Assembly (NCBI RefSeq): GCF_025567345.1
Contig: NZ_JAOQJS010000001.1
Coordinates: 62,001 to 126,000, forward strand
Length of the DNA stretch: 64,000 nucleotides
From: Coprococcus ammoniilyticus
GTDB lineage: Bacteria; Bacillota; Clostridia; Lachnospirales; Lachnospiraceae
Direction: 5' to 3'
Within the stretch, counting starts at the first letter, position 1; each line of letters starts with the position of its first letter. The translations under genes were made by a program, and so were the position numbers. Shown in pieces: positions 18,218 through 27,149 of this stretch. A model generated the notes under the pieces. It was not told the origin of the DNA and made no database searches. It saw nothing but the letters and a program-made list of their open reading frames with translations.

Positions 18218-20254
18218 TTAGCTGATGAATGAACCACCTGGCAGATTCTTCTCGGTTGTAAGAAGGGACAGATTGCCCTCTGCATCCTCTGCACACAGCA
18301 GCATACCTTCTGATACAACTCCTGCAAGCTTGCATGGCTTCAGGTTTACGATCGCAACAACGCGCTTTCCAACCATTTCTTCCGGTGAATAGGAGCCTTT
18401 AATTCCCGATACGATCTGTTTCACATTGTTCTCACCGAATTTAACCTGAGAACATAAAAGTTTTCTGGAATTCTGTACTTCCTCACATGCAATGATCTCG
18501 CCGATCATCAACTGCATCTTCTCAAATTCTTCGATCGTGATCTGCTGTTTATTCAGAACAGACGGATCATTGTTAAGTGCAGCGACCTTAGCTTCTGCCT
18601 GTTTCATTTTCTTCTTTTCTTCGGAATTCTCTTTTTCTTCCTTCTGCTTCTTTGCTTTCTCGTAGATAGTTTCTTCTACAGGAGGTGCAAACTTGGCAAC
18701 TTCTGCCATAACTTCCTTTACATCCAGTCTTGCGAACAGGATCTCAGGAGTTTCTGTTACCTTGTTTCCGGATGGATAAAGACCGAATCTTCCAAGCTCT
18801 GTTACCTTTCTCTTTGCAGCATTTAACTGGTTCAGGATCTTAACAGAGGTATCCGGCATATATGGCTCCAGAAGGGACGCACCGATCACGATGCTCTCAA
18901 CCAGATTATATAATACGGTATTCAGACGATCCTGCTTTGTTTCATCTTTTGCAAGTGCCCAAGGCATGGTCTCGTCGATATATTTGTTGCATCTCTTGAA
19001 TAAGGTGAAGATCTCTGAGATCGCATCTGCAACCTTTAACTTATCCATGCATTCTGCGACCTTGATACGGCAGTTTAATACGACATTCTTCAGATCTTCA
19101 TCTACTTCTTCTATTACTCCGGTATTCGTAACTACGCCGCCAAAGTATTTGTTTGACATAGAGATCGTACGATTTACCAGATTTCCAAGTGTGTTTGCAA
19201 GCTCGGAATTGATTCTTTCTACAACCAGCTCCCATGAAATGATTCCGTCATTCTCAAACGGCATCTCATGCAGAACGAAGAAACGGACTGCATCCACACC
19301 AAACAGGCGGACCATATCATCTGCATACATTACATTTCCCTTGGACTTACTCATCTTACCGTCATTCTGGATCAGCCATGGATGTCCGAAGATCTGCTTT
19401 GGAAGCGGTACTCCAAGCGCCATCAGCATGATCGGCCAGTAGATCGTATGGAATCTTAAGATATCTTTTCCGATCAGATGTAAGTCAGCAGGCCAGTATT
19501 TTTTATATAATTCATCGTTATTACCGTCTACATCGTATCCAAGACCTGTAATATAGTTTGATAATGCATCGATCCATACATAGATAATATGCTTGTCATC
19601 AAAATCAACCGGGATACCCCATTTAAAGGATGTTCTGGATACGCACAGATCCTGAAGTCCCGGCTTGATGAAGTTATTGATCATCTCGTTCTTTCTGGAC
19701 TCCGGCTGAATAAAATCAGGATTCTGCTCAATGTGCTTCATCAGTCTGTCCTGATATTTGCTGAGTTTGAAGAAATATGCTTCCTCTTTTGCTTCCTGTA
19801 CCGGTCTTCCGCAGTCCGGGCATTTGCCGTCTACAAGCTGTGAATCTGTAAAGAAGGATTCACATGGAGTACAGTATTTTCCTACATATTCTCCCTTATA
19901 TATGTCACCCTGATCGTACAGCTTCTTAAAAATCTTCTGAACCTGTCTCTCATGATCTGCATCTGTTGTTCTGATAAATTTGTCGTAAGATGTGTTCATC
20001 AGATCCCAGATATTCTTAATCTCGCCTGAAATCTCGTCAACGAATTCCTTTGGAGTCTGCATGTTCTCAAAAGCCTTGTTCTCGATCTTCTGACCATGTT
20101 CATCGGTTCCGGTCTGGAATCTTACATCATATCCTGCGAATCTCTTGTACCTTGCAATGCTGTCAGCCAACACGATCTCGTAGGTGTTGCCTATATGAGG
20201 TTTACCTGATGCATATGCAATAGCGGTTGTAATATAATACGGTTTTTTTGCCAT
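18218..20254 (-). CDS. metG: Methionyl-tRNA synthetase
   Basis: A 678-residue class I synthetase that charges tRNA-Met. The start at 20254 (MAKKPYYITT) is chosen because AAGGAGGG is 9 bases upstream. The HIGH-type motif is ASGKPHIGNTYE near residue 12-22. A zinc insert has CTPC and CPDCG near 125-155. KMSKSKGN lies near 300. A charged linker (about 545-575, rich in Lys and Glu) leads to a C-terminal tRNA-binding OB domain (about 580-678). I looked for a T-box in the 311-bp upstream gap and did not find one. Confidence 0.97.
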   Translation of the reverse strand: MAKKPYYITTAIAYASGKPHIGNTYEIVLADSIARYKRFAGYDVRFQTGTDEHGQKIENKAFENMQTPKEFVDEISGEIKNIWDLMNTSYDKFIRTTDADHERQVQKIFKKLYDQGDIYKGEYVGKYCTPCESFFTDSQLVDGKCPDCGRPVQEAKEEAYFFKLSKYQDRLMKHIEQNPDFIQPESRKNEMINNFIKPGLQDLCVSRTSFKWGIPVDFDDKHIIYVWIDALSNYITGLGYDVDGNNDELYKKYWPADLHLIGKDILRFHTIYWPIMLMALGVPLPKQIFGHPWLIQNDGKMSKSKGNVMYADDMVRLFGVDAVRFFVLHEMPFENDGIISWELVVERINSELANTLGNLVNRTISMSNKYFGGVVTNTGVIEEVDEDLKNVVLNCRIKVAECMDKLKVADAISEIFTLFKRCNKYIDETMPWALAKDETKQDRLNTVLYNLVESIVIGASLLEPYMPDTSVKILNQLNAAKRKVTELGRFGLYPSGNKVTETPEILFARLDVKEVMAEVAKFAPPVEETIYEKAKKQKEEKENSEEKKKMKQAEAKVAALNNDPSVLNKQQITIEEFEKMQLMIGEIIACEEVQNSRKLLCSQVKFGENNVKQIVSGIKGSYSPEEMVGKRVVAIVNLKPCKLAGVVSEGMLLCAEDAEGNLSLLTTEKNLPGGSFIS

Positions 20255-20565
20255 TTCAAAAACCCTCCTTGATAAAACTACAAACACGAATGAAATGTCT
20301 GCGCTATTTTTTCTGGCAATCTTATGTGCTCAGATAACAAAAATTATATGCCTTTTTTGTGCAAATTGTCAACAGATTCCATTTGTTTTTATACAGTTTT
20401 TGCAACCTTCATCTCTAAATAAAATTATGTCTTTTTTTTCGGATTTCTTTTATGCTATAGTATGTCCGAACAGTTCGATCATGTAATACCGCACGACACA
20501 TCTGTGAATCTGCCGTCATCCGTTACTGTTTAAAATTATACTTTTATTATTGAGGTTATTCTGTC
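20255..20565. other. Intergenic gap between metG and the EamA gene
   Basis: This 311-bp AT-rich gap separates divergent genes. It holds the metG ribosome site and, on the plus strand near 20452-20462, a TATAGT-like -10 box for the exporter. I see no riboswitch, T-box or repeat. Confidence 0.5.
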
Positions 20566-21486
20566 ATGAAAAATTTTTTAACGAAAACACCTGTTGTTAT
20601 CACACTTGCACTCATCTGCTGTGCCTTATGGGGAAGCGCCTTTCCCTGCATCAAGATCGGCTACCAGATGTTTTCAATCGGCGGAAATGATACCGCATCC
20701 CAGATCCTGTTCGCCGGCATCCGTTTTCTGCTCGCCGGACTTATGGTTATCCTTATCTGCAGCTTCATATATAAAAAGCCTTTGATCCCACATAACGGGA
20801 CAACGGTCAAACGTATCTTTATCCTGTCATTGTTCCAGACTATCCTACAATACGTCTTCTTTTACATCGGTTTAGCAAATACGACCGGAAGCAAGGCAGC
20901 GATCATTGAAGCGACAAACGTCTTTCTGGCGATTCTTGTATCGGGTCTGTTATTTAAAATGGAAAAGGTTACATCCAAAAAGATGCTTGGATGTCTGATT
21001 GGATTTATCGGAGTTGTTATCATCAATCTGGGAAATGGTGTAGACGCGCATTTCACTCTCACCGGAGAAGGCTTCATCCTGTTATCAACAGTGGCTTATG
21101 CTTTCTCTTCAGTTATCATCAAATATTTTTCCGATAAGGAGAATCCGGTTCTGCTCAGCGGCTGGCAGTTCTTTGTCGGCGGCTTCGTGATGATCCTTTG
21201 CGGACTTGCTGGAGGCGGACATATCGCGGGAGACTCCGCTCCTGCTGTCCTGCTTCTGCTCTATATGGCGTTCATCTCGGCCTGCGCCTATACATTATGG
21301 AGTCTGCTGTTAGCGCACAACCCGGTATCCCGGATCGCCGTCTACGGCTTCTCGAATCCGGTCTTTGGCGTACTGTTATCAGCTCTGCTTCTGCATGAAA
21401 CATCTGCCTTAAACATCCGCTGTCTGGTCGCACTTGTTCTTGTCTGTGCCGGCATCATCCTTGCAAATAAAGAAAAAGCCGTATAA
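20566..21486 (+). CDS. EamA (DMT superfamily) transporter
   Basis: A 306-residue inner-membrane protein with ten hydrophobic segments in two EamA halves. Typical features are ALWGSAFPCIKIGY in the first helix and GFSNPVFGVLLSALLLHE in the second half, with a short Lys-rich C terminus. These proteins usually export amino acids or other small metabolites; substrate unknown. It is transcribed alone and ends at a two-way terminator shared with the DUF2752 gene. Confidence 0.88.
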   Translation: MKNFLTKTPVVITLALICCALWGSAFPCIKIGYQMFSIGGNDTASQILFAGIRFLLAGLMVILICSFIYKKPLIPHNGTTVKRIFILSLFQTILQYVFFYIGLANTTGSKAAIIEATNVFLAILVSGLLFKMEKVTSKKMLGCLIGFIGVVIINLGNGVDAHFTLTGEGFILLSTVAYAFSSVIIKYFSDKENPVLLSGWQFFVGGFVMILCGLAGGGHIAGDSAPAVLLLLYMAFISACAYTLWSLLLAHNPVSRIAVYGFSNPVFGVLLSALLLHETSALNIRCLVALVLVCAGIILANKEKAV

Positions 21487-21567
21487 AAATACCATCTTTC
21501 ATTCAACAAAATCTTACACTAAAACTTTTATAATGCTATGTTCTGTCAAATAAAAGATGGTATTTTA
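21485..21567. terminator. Bidirectional terminator
   Basis: AAAATACCATCTTT (from 21485) and its perfect complement ending at 21567 form a 14-bp stem around a ~50-nt AT-rich loop between convergent genes, with A/T runs on both outer sides. Confidence 0.7.
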
Positions 21568-21576
21568 TAAATTTTT

Positions 21577-21954
21577 TTATAAATTTCTCACAACGCCGAA
21601 TATCAGCGCCGCCATGATCAGTATATAGATTAAAACCGTGTCCGCTGTACCCAGCCGATATGCGTCTCCTTTTATATAGTTCAAATCTCCCCTGACTATC
21701 AGATATATGATACATGGTCCTGCAATGTACAAAAACGGATTATAGGAAAAGGATGTCCGTATCTCTCCTTTTATTAAAGACAGGCATGCTCTGGTTATCC
21801 CACAACCGGGGCACTGCCATCCGGTCAGTGCCCGGAATATGCAGGGTACTGCCAGACCGGTCAGTCTGACAAATACCGCATACAGGATTCCTGCTAAAAG
21901 AATAATGCTATCCCGATATATAATCTTTCGGACACGATTTTTCTTTTCTTCCAT
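21577..21954 (-). CDS. DUF2752 membrane protein
   Basis: A 125-residue protein with three hydrophobic segments. It carries the family motif CPGCGITRA (about 50-58) and SFSYNPFLYI. DUF2752 proteins are small membrane proteins of unknown role. The start lies 9 bp after the DUF4234 gene stop, and both probably share one transcript; DUF2752 and DUF4234 membrane proteins often occur together in Clostridia. Confidence 0.85.
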   Translation of the reverse strand: MEEKKNRVRKIIYRDSIILLAGILYAVFVRLTGLAVPCIFRALTGWQCPGCGITRACLSLIKGEIRTSFSYNPFLYIAGPCIIYLIVRGDLNYIKGDAYRLGTADTVLIYILIMAALIFGVVRNL

Positions 21955-21963
21955 ATATGTTTC

Positions 21964-22515
21964 TTACTGTCCGTTATATGGGTTGTTATTATCATTTCCA
22001 TTGCTGTATGGATTATTGCCGCTCTGGTTGTAACCACCATACTGCTGGCTCTGATCATATCCACCATACTGCTGATTCTGGTTGTATCCGCCGTTATATG
22101 GCTGCTGATTCTGGTTGTATCCGCCGTACTGCTGGTTCTGATATCCACCATTATATGGCTGGCCATATCCGTTCGTTCCGCTGTACTTATTAATCGCATC
22201 CTGTGCCAGTGCGTAGTCGATAATTCCAAGTCCAAATAACTGAAGAACTACAAACAGGATACCGCTATTGCTGGATGGCATACCGCCTCTGTTCTTGATG
22301 ATATCGACCTTTTCACCCATCTTGTAAGCCCAGTACCATCCATAAATACCACAGGTAACAAGTGTAAGCAACAGTGCCATTCCGCCACCTGCCAGTTCAT
22401 TCTCACCCGACATCTCATTTGTATCGTCTGTAATACATACAAACCAGTAAAGTCCATAAATACCACAGGTAACGATCGTCAATAAGATACACATACCAAT
22501 ACTTCTTTGTTTCAT
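21964..22515 (-). CDS. DUF4234 membrane protein with Gln/Asn/Tyr-rich tail
   Basis: A 183-residue protein. Two related membrane hairpins carry the repeated motif LLTIVTCGIYGLYW and LLTLVTCGIYGWYW (about 10-25 and 50-63), followed by a third hydrophobic segment. This is the DUF4234 type. The last 70 residues form imperfect repeats of the GGYNQNQQ type, an aromatic/Gln/Asn-rich disordered tail likely facing the cytosol or the wall. Its repeats also make the DNA here locally repetitive (about 21990-22165). Upstream AGGAGG supports the start. Confidence 0.85.
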   Translation of the reverse strand: MKQRSIGMCILLTIVTCGIYGLYWFVCITDDTNEMSGENELAGGGMALLLTLVTCGIYGWYWAYKMGEKVDIIKNRGGMPSSNSGILFVVLQLFGLGIIDYALAQDAINKYSGTNGYGQPYNGGYQNQQYGGYNQNQQPYNGGYNQNQQYGGYDQSQQYGGYNQSGNNPYSNGNDNNNPYNGQ

Positions 22516-22881
22516 ACTTTCCTCCTTGCCGATGCTCCTTCCGCATCTCTGATTTCATATAACAAAAAGTATAAAATATTTATAAACTGCTGTCAACGAA
22601 GTCTGTACCAAAATATTGCTTATTCTGCTATATTTATGCATAATGTACCAGTATCTATCTGTTATCGCCCTGCATGTTTGCAAAATAAATACAAAAAAAT
22701 TGAAAAAAAATACATATCGTGATACAATTTATTTTTCTGTTATTATTTCAATAACAATATTATAAATATGCCCTGCTTCTCTATTTTATGTTATATGAAT
22801 ATATGCAATTTTTCTGTATAATTTATGCATATATGCGAAGCAGTGACGAATACATACTATTTTAAAGAAGAGGTGTCAGTT
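22516..22881. other. Intergenic gap before the carbamoyltransferase gene
   Basis: This 366-bp, very AT-rich gap separates divergent genes. On the plus strand near 22798-22840 an inverted repeat, ATATATGCA and TGCATATAT, flanks a TATAAT box and could be a regulator site for the downstream gene. I see no gene in it. Confidence 0.45.
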
Positions 22882-23814
22882 ATGAAAAACATGTTAAACT
22901 TCAAGGAATTCACAGCAGATGAGCTGATGGATATCCTGAACCTTGCTCTGGATATGAAGAAGAATCCGGAGAAGTACAGCGAATCCTTAAAAGGAAAGAA
23001 ACTTTATACTTTATTTGAAAAGACATCAACCAGAACCTTTCTTTCATTTGCAACCGGCATTACCGAGTTAGGTGGTACCTACTACAACCAGTTATGGAAG
23101 GACTCCAACTTTGTACTCGGCGAGCCTGTTTCCGAGATCAAATATGTCTGCCGTAATGTTGATATCATCATGGCACGTCTGATCAAAAATGAAACTGTTG
23201 AATTATTTGGCAAGAATGCTACGGTTCCATTTATCAACGGCTGTGATAATTCCTACCATCCATGCCAGATCCTTGCAGATGCCCTCACGATCCTTGAGAA
23301 GTTTGGAACTCTGGATGTCAATCTGATGTACATCGGTGCAAAGAACAATGTATTTAACTCCCATGTTGAATTCTTCTCCAAGATGAAGAAGGGTACGTTA
23401 TACGGACTGACTCCACTTGTAAATGAGACAGCCTGTGGTCCTGATTTCTATGAAGAAGCAAAGAAAAGCGGTCATTATATCGAGCTTGATCCTGCCATGT
23501 CCATGGAAGAAGCAAAGGAATATGCAAATAAGATGGATGTCCTCTACACGGATACATGGGTAGATATGGAATTCTTCAACAATCCTGCTTATCAGAAGCA
23601 AAAGGAAGAAACCCTTGCAAAGATGATGCCTTACCAGTTAAACGGCGACTTCACAAAAGACAGCAAAGCGATCGTATTCCACGATATGCCAATGCATGTC
23701 GGCTTCGAAATCTCTCAGGATGTCGTAGATAAGAACCTCGACCATATCCTAGACGAGGCAGAAAACCGTCGTCATGCTGAAAAGGCCGTAATGTACACAC
23801 TCTTAAATTCATAA
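22882..23814 (+). CDS. Ornithine-carbamoyltransferase-like enzyme with altered signature motifs
   Basis: A 310-residue carbamoyltransferase. The start at 22882 (MKNMLNFKEF) follows an AGAGGTG site. The fold and many blocks match ornithine carbamoyltransferase, including HPCQILAD, which contacts carbamoyl phosphate, and AENRRHAEKAVM at the C terminus. Three signatures differ: the phosphate loop reads STRTF rather than STRTR, the HCLP ornithine-site motif reads HDMP, and the SMG-loop region reads TWVDME. The last two changes hit the amino-acid substrate pocket. It is thus likely a carbamoyltransferase for a substrate other than ornithine, or a divergent ArgF. No arg genes are adjacent; pyrBI follows after a long hairpin and a separate promoter. 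Confidence 0.75.
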   Translation: MKNMLNFKEFTADELMDILNLALDMKKNPEKYSESLKGKKLYTLFEKTSTRTFLSFATGITELGGTYYNQLWKDSNFVLGEPVSEIKYVCRNVDIIMARLIKNETVELFGKNATVPFINGCDNSYHPCQILADALTILEKFGTLDVNLMYIGAKNNVFNSHVEFFSKMKKGTLYGLTPLVNETACGPDFYEEAKKSGHYIELDPAMSMEEAKEYANKMDVLYTDTWVDMEFFNNPAYQKQKEETLAKMMPYQLNGDFTKDSKAIVFHDMPMHVGFEISQDVVDKNLDHILDEAENRRHAEKAVMYTLLNS

Positions 23815-23817
23815 AAC

Positions 23818-23983
23818 CATGGAATGTTGATAACCGCCTGGGGCATACTGTTATATCGCAAGCATTATCCGAGGCCGGTACTTAAGTTGCGTCCTTTGCA
23901 ACTTTATGTACCGCTGCACGAGGATACGAGTGGAAACGTCTTGCGAATAACAGTATGCCCCCGGCGGTTATTTACATTCCATG
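23818..23983. repeat. Long inverted-repeat element B
   Basis: Arms of about 45 bases (23818-23862 and 23940-23983) pair with only a few mismatches. Inside, GGTAC and GTACC enclose a smaller hairpin, AAGTTGC-gtccttt-GCAACTT. It begins 3 bp after the carbamoyltransferase stop and ends upstream of the pyrB promoter, so it belongs to the 3' end of the first gene and is not a pyr attenuator. Confidence 0.75.
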
Positions 23984-24003
23984 ATTTTACCGGAAAAAAC
24001 CGG

Positions 24004-24032
24004 TTGCATGGCATTCAGGCAGGTGCTATAAT
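24004..24032 (+). promoter_or_regulatory. pyrB promoter
   Basis: TTGCAT, 17 bases, TATAAT, about 30 bp before the pyrB start. The short leader leaves no room for a PyrR attenuator. Confidence 0.75.
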
Positions 24033-24062
24033 CGGGGATAGCAAATTTGTAAGGAGGCCGCC

Positions 24063-24977
24063 ATGAAACATCTGATAGACCCAATGGATTTAAGTTTGGA
24101 AGAGCTCGATCACATTTTAAATCTTGCTCAGGATATTATTGATCATAAAGAAAAATACAGTGAGTTATGCAAAGGCAAAAAGCTCGCTACTTTATTTTTT
24201 GAACCAAGTACAAGAACTCGTTTAAGTTTTGAAGCCGCCATGATGGAATTAGGTGGTAATGTACTTGGTTTTTCTTCTGCCAGTTCATCATCCTCATCTA
24301 AGGGTGAAAGCGTTGGTGACACAGTAAAGGTTGTAAGCTGTTATGCAGATATCATAGCTATGCGCCATTTCAAGGAAGGCGCTCCGATGCTTGCATCCAT
24401 GAAATCTGATGTACCGATCATTAATGCAGGTGACGGTGGACATAACCACCCAACACAGACACTGGCTGATCTTTTAACGATCAAACGTGAAAAAGGAAGG
24501 CTGGACAACCTTGTGATCGGCTTCTGCGGAGATCTGATGTTTGGACGTACCGTTCATTCTCTGATCAAAGCAATGTCCCGTTATGAAAATATCAGTTTTG
24601 TGCTTATTTCACCGGATGAATTAAAAATTCCTGATTATATCCGCACAGAAGTGATCGAGAAGAATAATATACCTTATAAGGAAGTTTCATCTATGGAGGA
24701 TGTGATCGGAGAACTGGATATCCTCTATATGACAAGAGTACAGAAAGAACGTTTCTTCAACGAAGCAGATTACATCCGATTAAAGGATACTTACATACTG
24801 GATAACAGCAAGATGGCACTTGCCCGTCCGGACATGTGTGTCCTGCATCCGCTGCCACGAGTAAATGAGATTGCTGTTGAAGTGGATGACGATCCAAGAG
24901 CATGTTATTTCCGTCAGGTATTAAATGGTAAATATGTCCGTATGGCATTAATTGCCACACTGCTTGGTTTAGCATAG
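24063..24977 (+). CDS. pyrB: Aspartate carbamoyltransferase, catalytic subunit
   Basis: A 304-residue enzyme joining carbamoyl phosphate and aspartate, the committed step of pyrimidine synthesis. It has the intact phosphate loop FEPSTRTRLSFE, the 80s loop SSSSSSKGES, HPTQTLADLLT and the C-terminal HPLPRVNEI. AAGGAGG precedes the ATG. The regulatory-subunit gene starts 13 bp after the stop, so an allosteric PyrB6-PyrI6 holoenzyme like that of E. coli is expected. It has intact motifs where the neighbouring paralogue has changed ones. Confidence 0.97.
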   Translation: MKHLIDPMDLSLEELDHILNLAQDIIDHKEKYSELCKGKKLATLFFEPSTRTRLSFEAAMMELGGNVLGFSSASSSSSSKGESVGDTVKVVSCYADIIAMRHFKEGAPMLASMKSDVPIINAGDGGHNHPTQTLADLLTIKREKGRLDNLVIGFCGDLMFGRTVHSLIKAMSRYENISFVLISPDELKIPDYIRTEVIEKNNIPYKEVSSMEDVIGELDILYMTRVQKERFFNEADYIRLKDTYILDNSKMALARPDMCVLHPLPRVNEIAVEVDDDPRACYFRQVLNGKYVRMALIATLLGLA

Positions 24978-24990
24978 GAGGTACAAACAG

Positions 24991-25404
24991 ATGAACATAG
25001 ACAGTATTCAAAATGGTATCGTACTTGATCACATTGCTGCAGGCAAGGCACTCCAGATCTATAATGACCTGCATCTCGACAAGCTGGACTGCTCCGTAGC
25101 AATTATCAAAAATGTCAAAAGCCAGAAAATGGGTAAAAAGGATATCTTAAAGATAGATCAGGATATCGACATCAACCTTGATGTCCTTGGATATATCGAT
25201 CCGGATATCTCCGTTAATATTATCCGTGACGGAAAACTGGTGGAAAAGAAAAATATTGAGCTTCCGGAACGTCTGGTAGGCATCAAGAAATGTACCAATC
25301 CGCGCTGTATAACCTCAACCGAACAGGGAATCCAGCACATCTTTAAGCTTACAGACAGAGCACACCGGATTTATCGTTGTATTTACTGCGAAGCAGATAA
25401 ATAA
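24991..25404 (+). CDS. pyrI: Aspartate carbamoyltransferase, regulatory subunit
   Basis: A 137-residue subunit, slightly shorter than the 153 of E. coli. The nucleotide-binding allosteric domain is at the N terminus (NGIVLDHIAAGKAL). The zinc domain at the C terminus holds CTNPRC and YRCIYC, the four cysteines that link it to PyrB. A GGAGG site precedes the start. It is expected to bring CTP/ATP control to PyrB. Confidence 0.96.
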   Translation: MNIDSIQNGIVLDHIAAGKALQIYNDLHLDKLDCSVAIIKNVKSQKMGKKDILKIDQDIDINLDVLGYIDPDISVNIIRDGKLVEKKNIELPERLVGIKKCTNPRCITSTEQGIQHIFKLTDRAHRIYRCIYCEADK

Positions 25405-25535
25405 TTTTACTTGCTATTTACTTTTCGCAAAAATATGCTATAATCTAGAAGTTATCTGTGCGGTAAAGTATCGAAAAACGACAGAAATTTTAACCGGACT
25501 TTTTAAATATGTTTATAAATATTTAGAGGTGCAAT

Positions 25536-26837
25536 ATGGAACAATATGTGATCAAAGGCGGTCAGCCTCTTGAAGGAGAGGTAACTATTGCAGGTGCAAA
25601 GAACGCAGCTCTCGGAATCCTTGCTGCTGCTGTAATGACCGATCAGGAAGTTATAATAGAAAATGTACCAAATGTAAGAGATACCCGTGTCCTTCTTCAG
25701 GCAATCCAGGGTATTGGTGCGACAGTACGCTACATAGACGAACATACCGTATCCATCTGTGGCGCCGCTATCAATCCAAACAGTGATCTGTGCGTAGATG
25801 ATGAATTCATCCGTAAGATTCGTGCATCTTACTATCTGTTAGGTGCATTACTTGGAAAATACAAGCACTCTCAGGTTGCATTACCTGGTGGCTGTGATAT
25901 TGGTGCCAGACCGATTGACCTTCACATCAAAGGCTTTGAAGCACTTGGTGCTCAGGTTGATATTGCAAACGGTATTATCTCCACACACGCAGAAGAGCTG
26001 ATTGGAAACCATATTTATATGGATGTCACCTCCGTAGGTGCAACAATCAATATTATGATGGCGGCTGCTCTTGCAACAGGTAAGACCACAATTGAAAATG
26101 CAGCCAAAGAACCGCATATCGTTGATGTTGCAAACTTCTTAAACAGTATGGGTGCTAATATCAAGGGTGCAGGAACCGATGTGATCCGTATCCGTGGTGT
26201 TAAAGAACTCCATGGCACAACTTATTCCATCATTCCGGATCAGATTGAAGCCGGAACTTTCATGGTAGCCGCTGCCGCAACAAAGGGTGATGTACTGATC
26301 AAGAATGTAATTCCAAAACATCTGGAAGCTATCACTTCCAAGTTAAATGAGATCGGTGCTCATGTAATTGAATATGATGACTCTGTAAGAGTTATGTCTG
26401 ATAAACGTTTGAAACCAACCAATATCAAAACACTTCCTTATCCGGGTTTTCCAACGGATATGCAGCCGCAGATGGCTGTCACACTGGCACTTTCAAACGG
26501 AACCAGCATTGTAACAGAAAGCATATTTGAGAATCGGTTCAAATATGTTGCCGAGCTTGCCAGAATGGGCGCTCACATCCGGGTAGAAGGCAATACCGCT
26601 ATCATTGATGGTGTAGAATCCTTCTCTGGTGCAAATGTAGCTGCTCCGGATCTTCGTGCCGGTGCTGCTCTTGTGATTGCTGCATTAGTTGCAGATGATT
26701 TTTCCGTTATATCAGATATTAAGTATATCCAGCGTGGATATGAGAAATTTGATGAAAAGATCCGTGGTCTGGGCGGAAAGATCGAAAAAGTTGATACTGA
26801 CAAAGATATTCAGAAATTTAAATTAAAAATCGGATAA
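25536..26837 (+). CDS. murA: UDP-N-acetylglucosamine 1-carboxyvinyltransferase
   Basis: A 433-residue cytoplasmic enzyme that adds enolpyruvate to UDP-GlcNAc, the first committed step of peptidoglycan synthesis and the fosfomycin target. The catalytic Cys is in PGGCDIGARPIDLH near residue 119, so the enzyme should be of the fosfomycin-sensitive type. PYPGFPTDMQPQ lies near 305 and RAGAALVIAAL near 375. It is preceded by a TATAAT-containing promoter near 25423-25445 and ends at an intrinsic terminator. The next gene is a wall hydrolase, on its own transcript. Confidence 0.96.
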   Translation: MEQYVIKGGQPLEGEVTIAGAKNAALGILAAAVMTDQEVIIENVPNVRDTRVLLQAIQGIGATVRYIDEHTVSICGAAINPNSDLCVDDEFIRKIRASYYLLGALLGKYKHSQVALPGGCDIGARPIDLHIKGFEALGAQVDIANGIISTHAEELIGNHIYMDVTSVGATINIMMAAALATGKTTIENAAKEPHIVDVANFLNSMGANIKGAGTDVIRIRGVKELHGTTYSIIPDQIEAGTFMVAAAATKGDVLIKNVIPKHLEAITSKLNEIGAHVIEYDDSVRVMSDKRLKPTNIKTLPYPGFPTDMQPQMAVTLALSNGTSIVTESIFENRFKYVAELARMGAHIRVEGNTAIIDGVESFSGANVAAPDLRAGAALVIAALVADDFSVISDIKYIQRGYEKFDEKIRGLGGKIEKVDTDKDIQKFKLKIG

Positions 26838-26849
26838 ATATACACATGA

Positions 26850-26896
26850 AAAAAGAGATGCCTGCTCCACTATATCGGTCAGCATCTCTTTTTATT
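26850..26896 (+). terminator. murA terminator
   Basis: AAAGAGATGC and GCATCTCTTT pair around a 20-nt loop, followed by a T-rich run. Confidence 0.85.
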
Positions 26897-27149
26897 TTCA
26901 AATCAGCAATCACATTTTCATAATCAAATATTTTCGACCTGTCCCGCTGTCCTATTTTCTATTTCAACCTATATGTTCTATATTGTACGCACGTCCAATT
27001 TTTTCTGTGAAATCACTAATTTTTTGACGAAAAAGGGGTTTGTTTTTTCTGAGATTATGGTAAACTAAAATCAGTATTGTATTTTTTAGGCTTATATATT
27101 TTTATCACAAAAATCGAATCGTGCATTTATATACAAAGGAGAGCATCAT
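26897..27149. other. Gap upstream of the glucosaminidase gene
   Basis: About 250 bp with no ORF on either strand that I would support. It must hold the promoter of the glucosaminidase-cohesin operon. A GGTAAACT box near 27058 is a possible -10, but the -35 is unclear. Confidence 0.35.

Noticed and set aside
20255..20565. T-box leader for metG
   Set aside because: I looked for the conserved T-box sequence and a nearby terminator/antiterminator and saw neither.
23818..23983. Element B as a pyrimidine attenuator of pyrB
   Set aside because: A consensus promoter (24004-24032) lies between it and pyrB, so the element is not in the pyrB leader.
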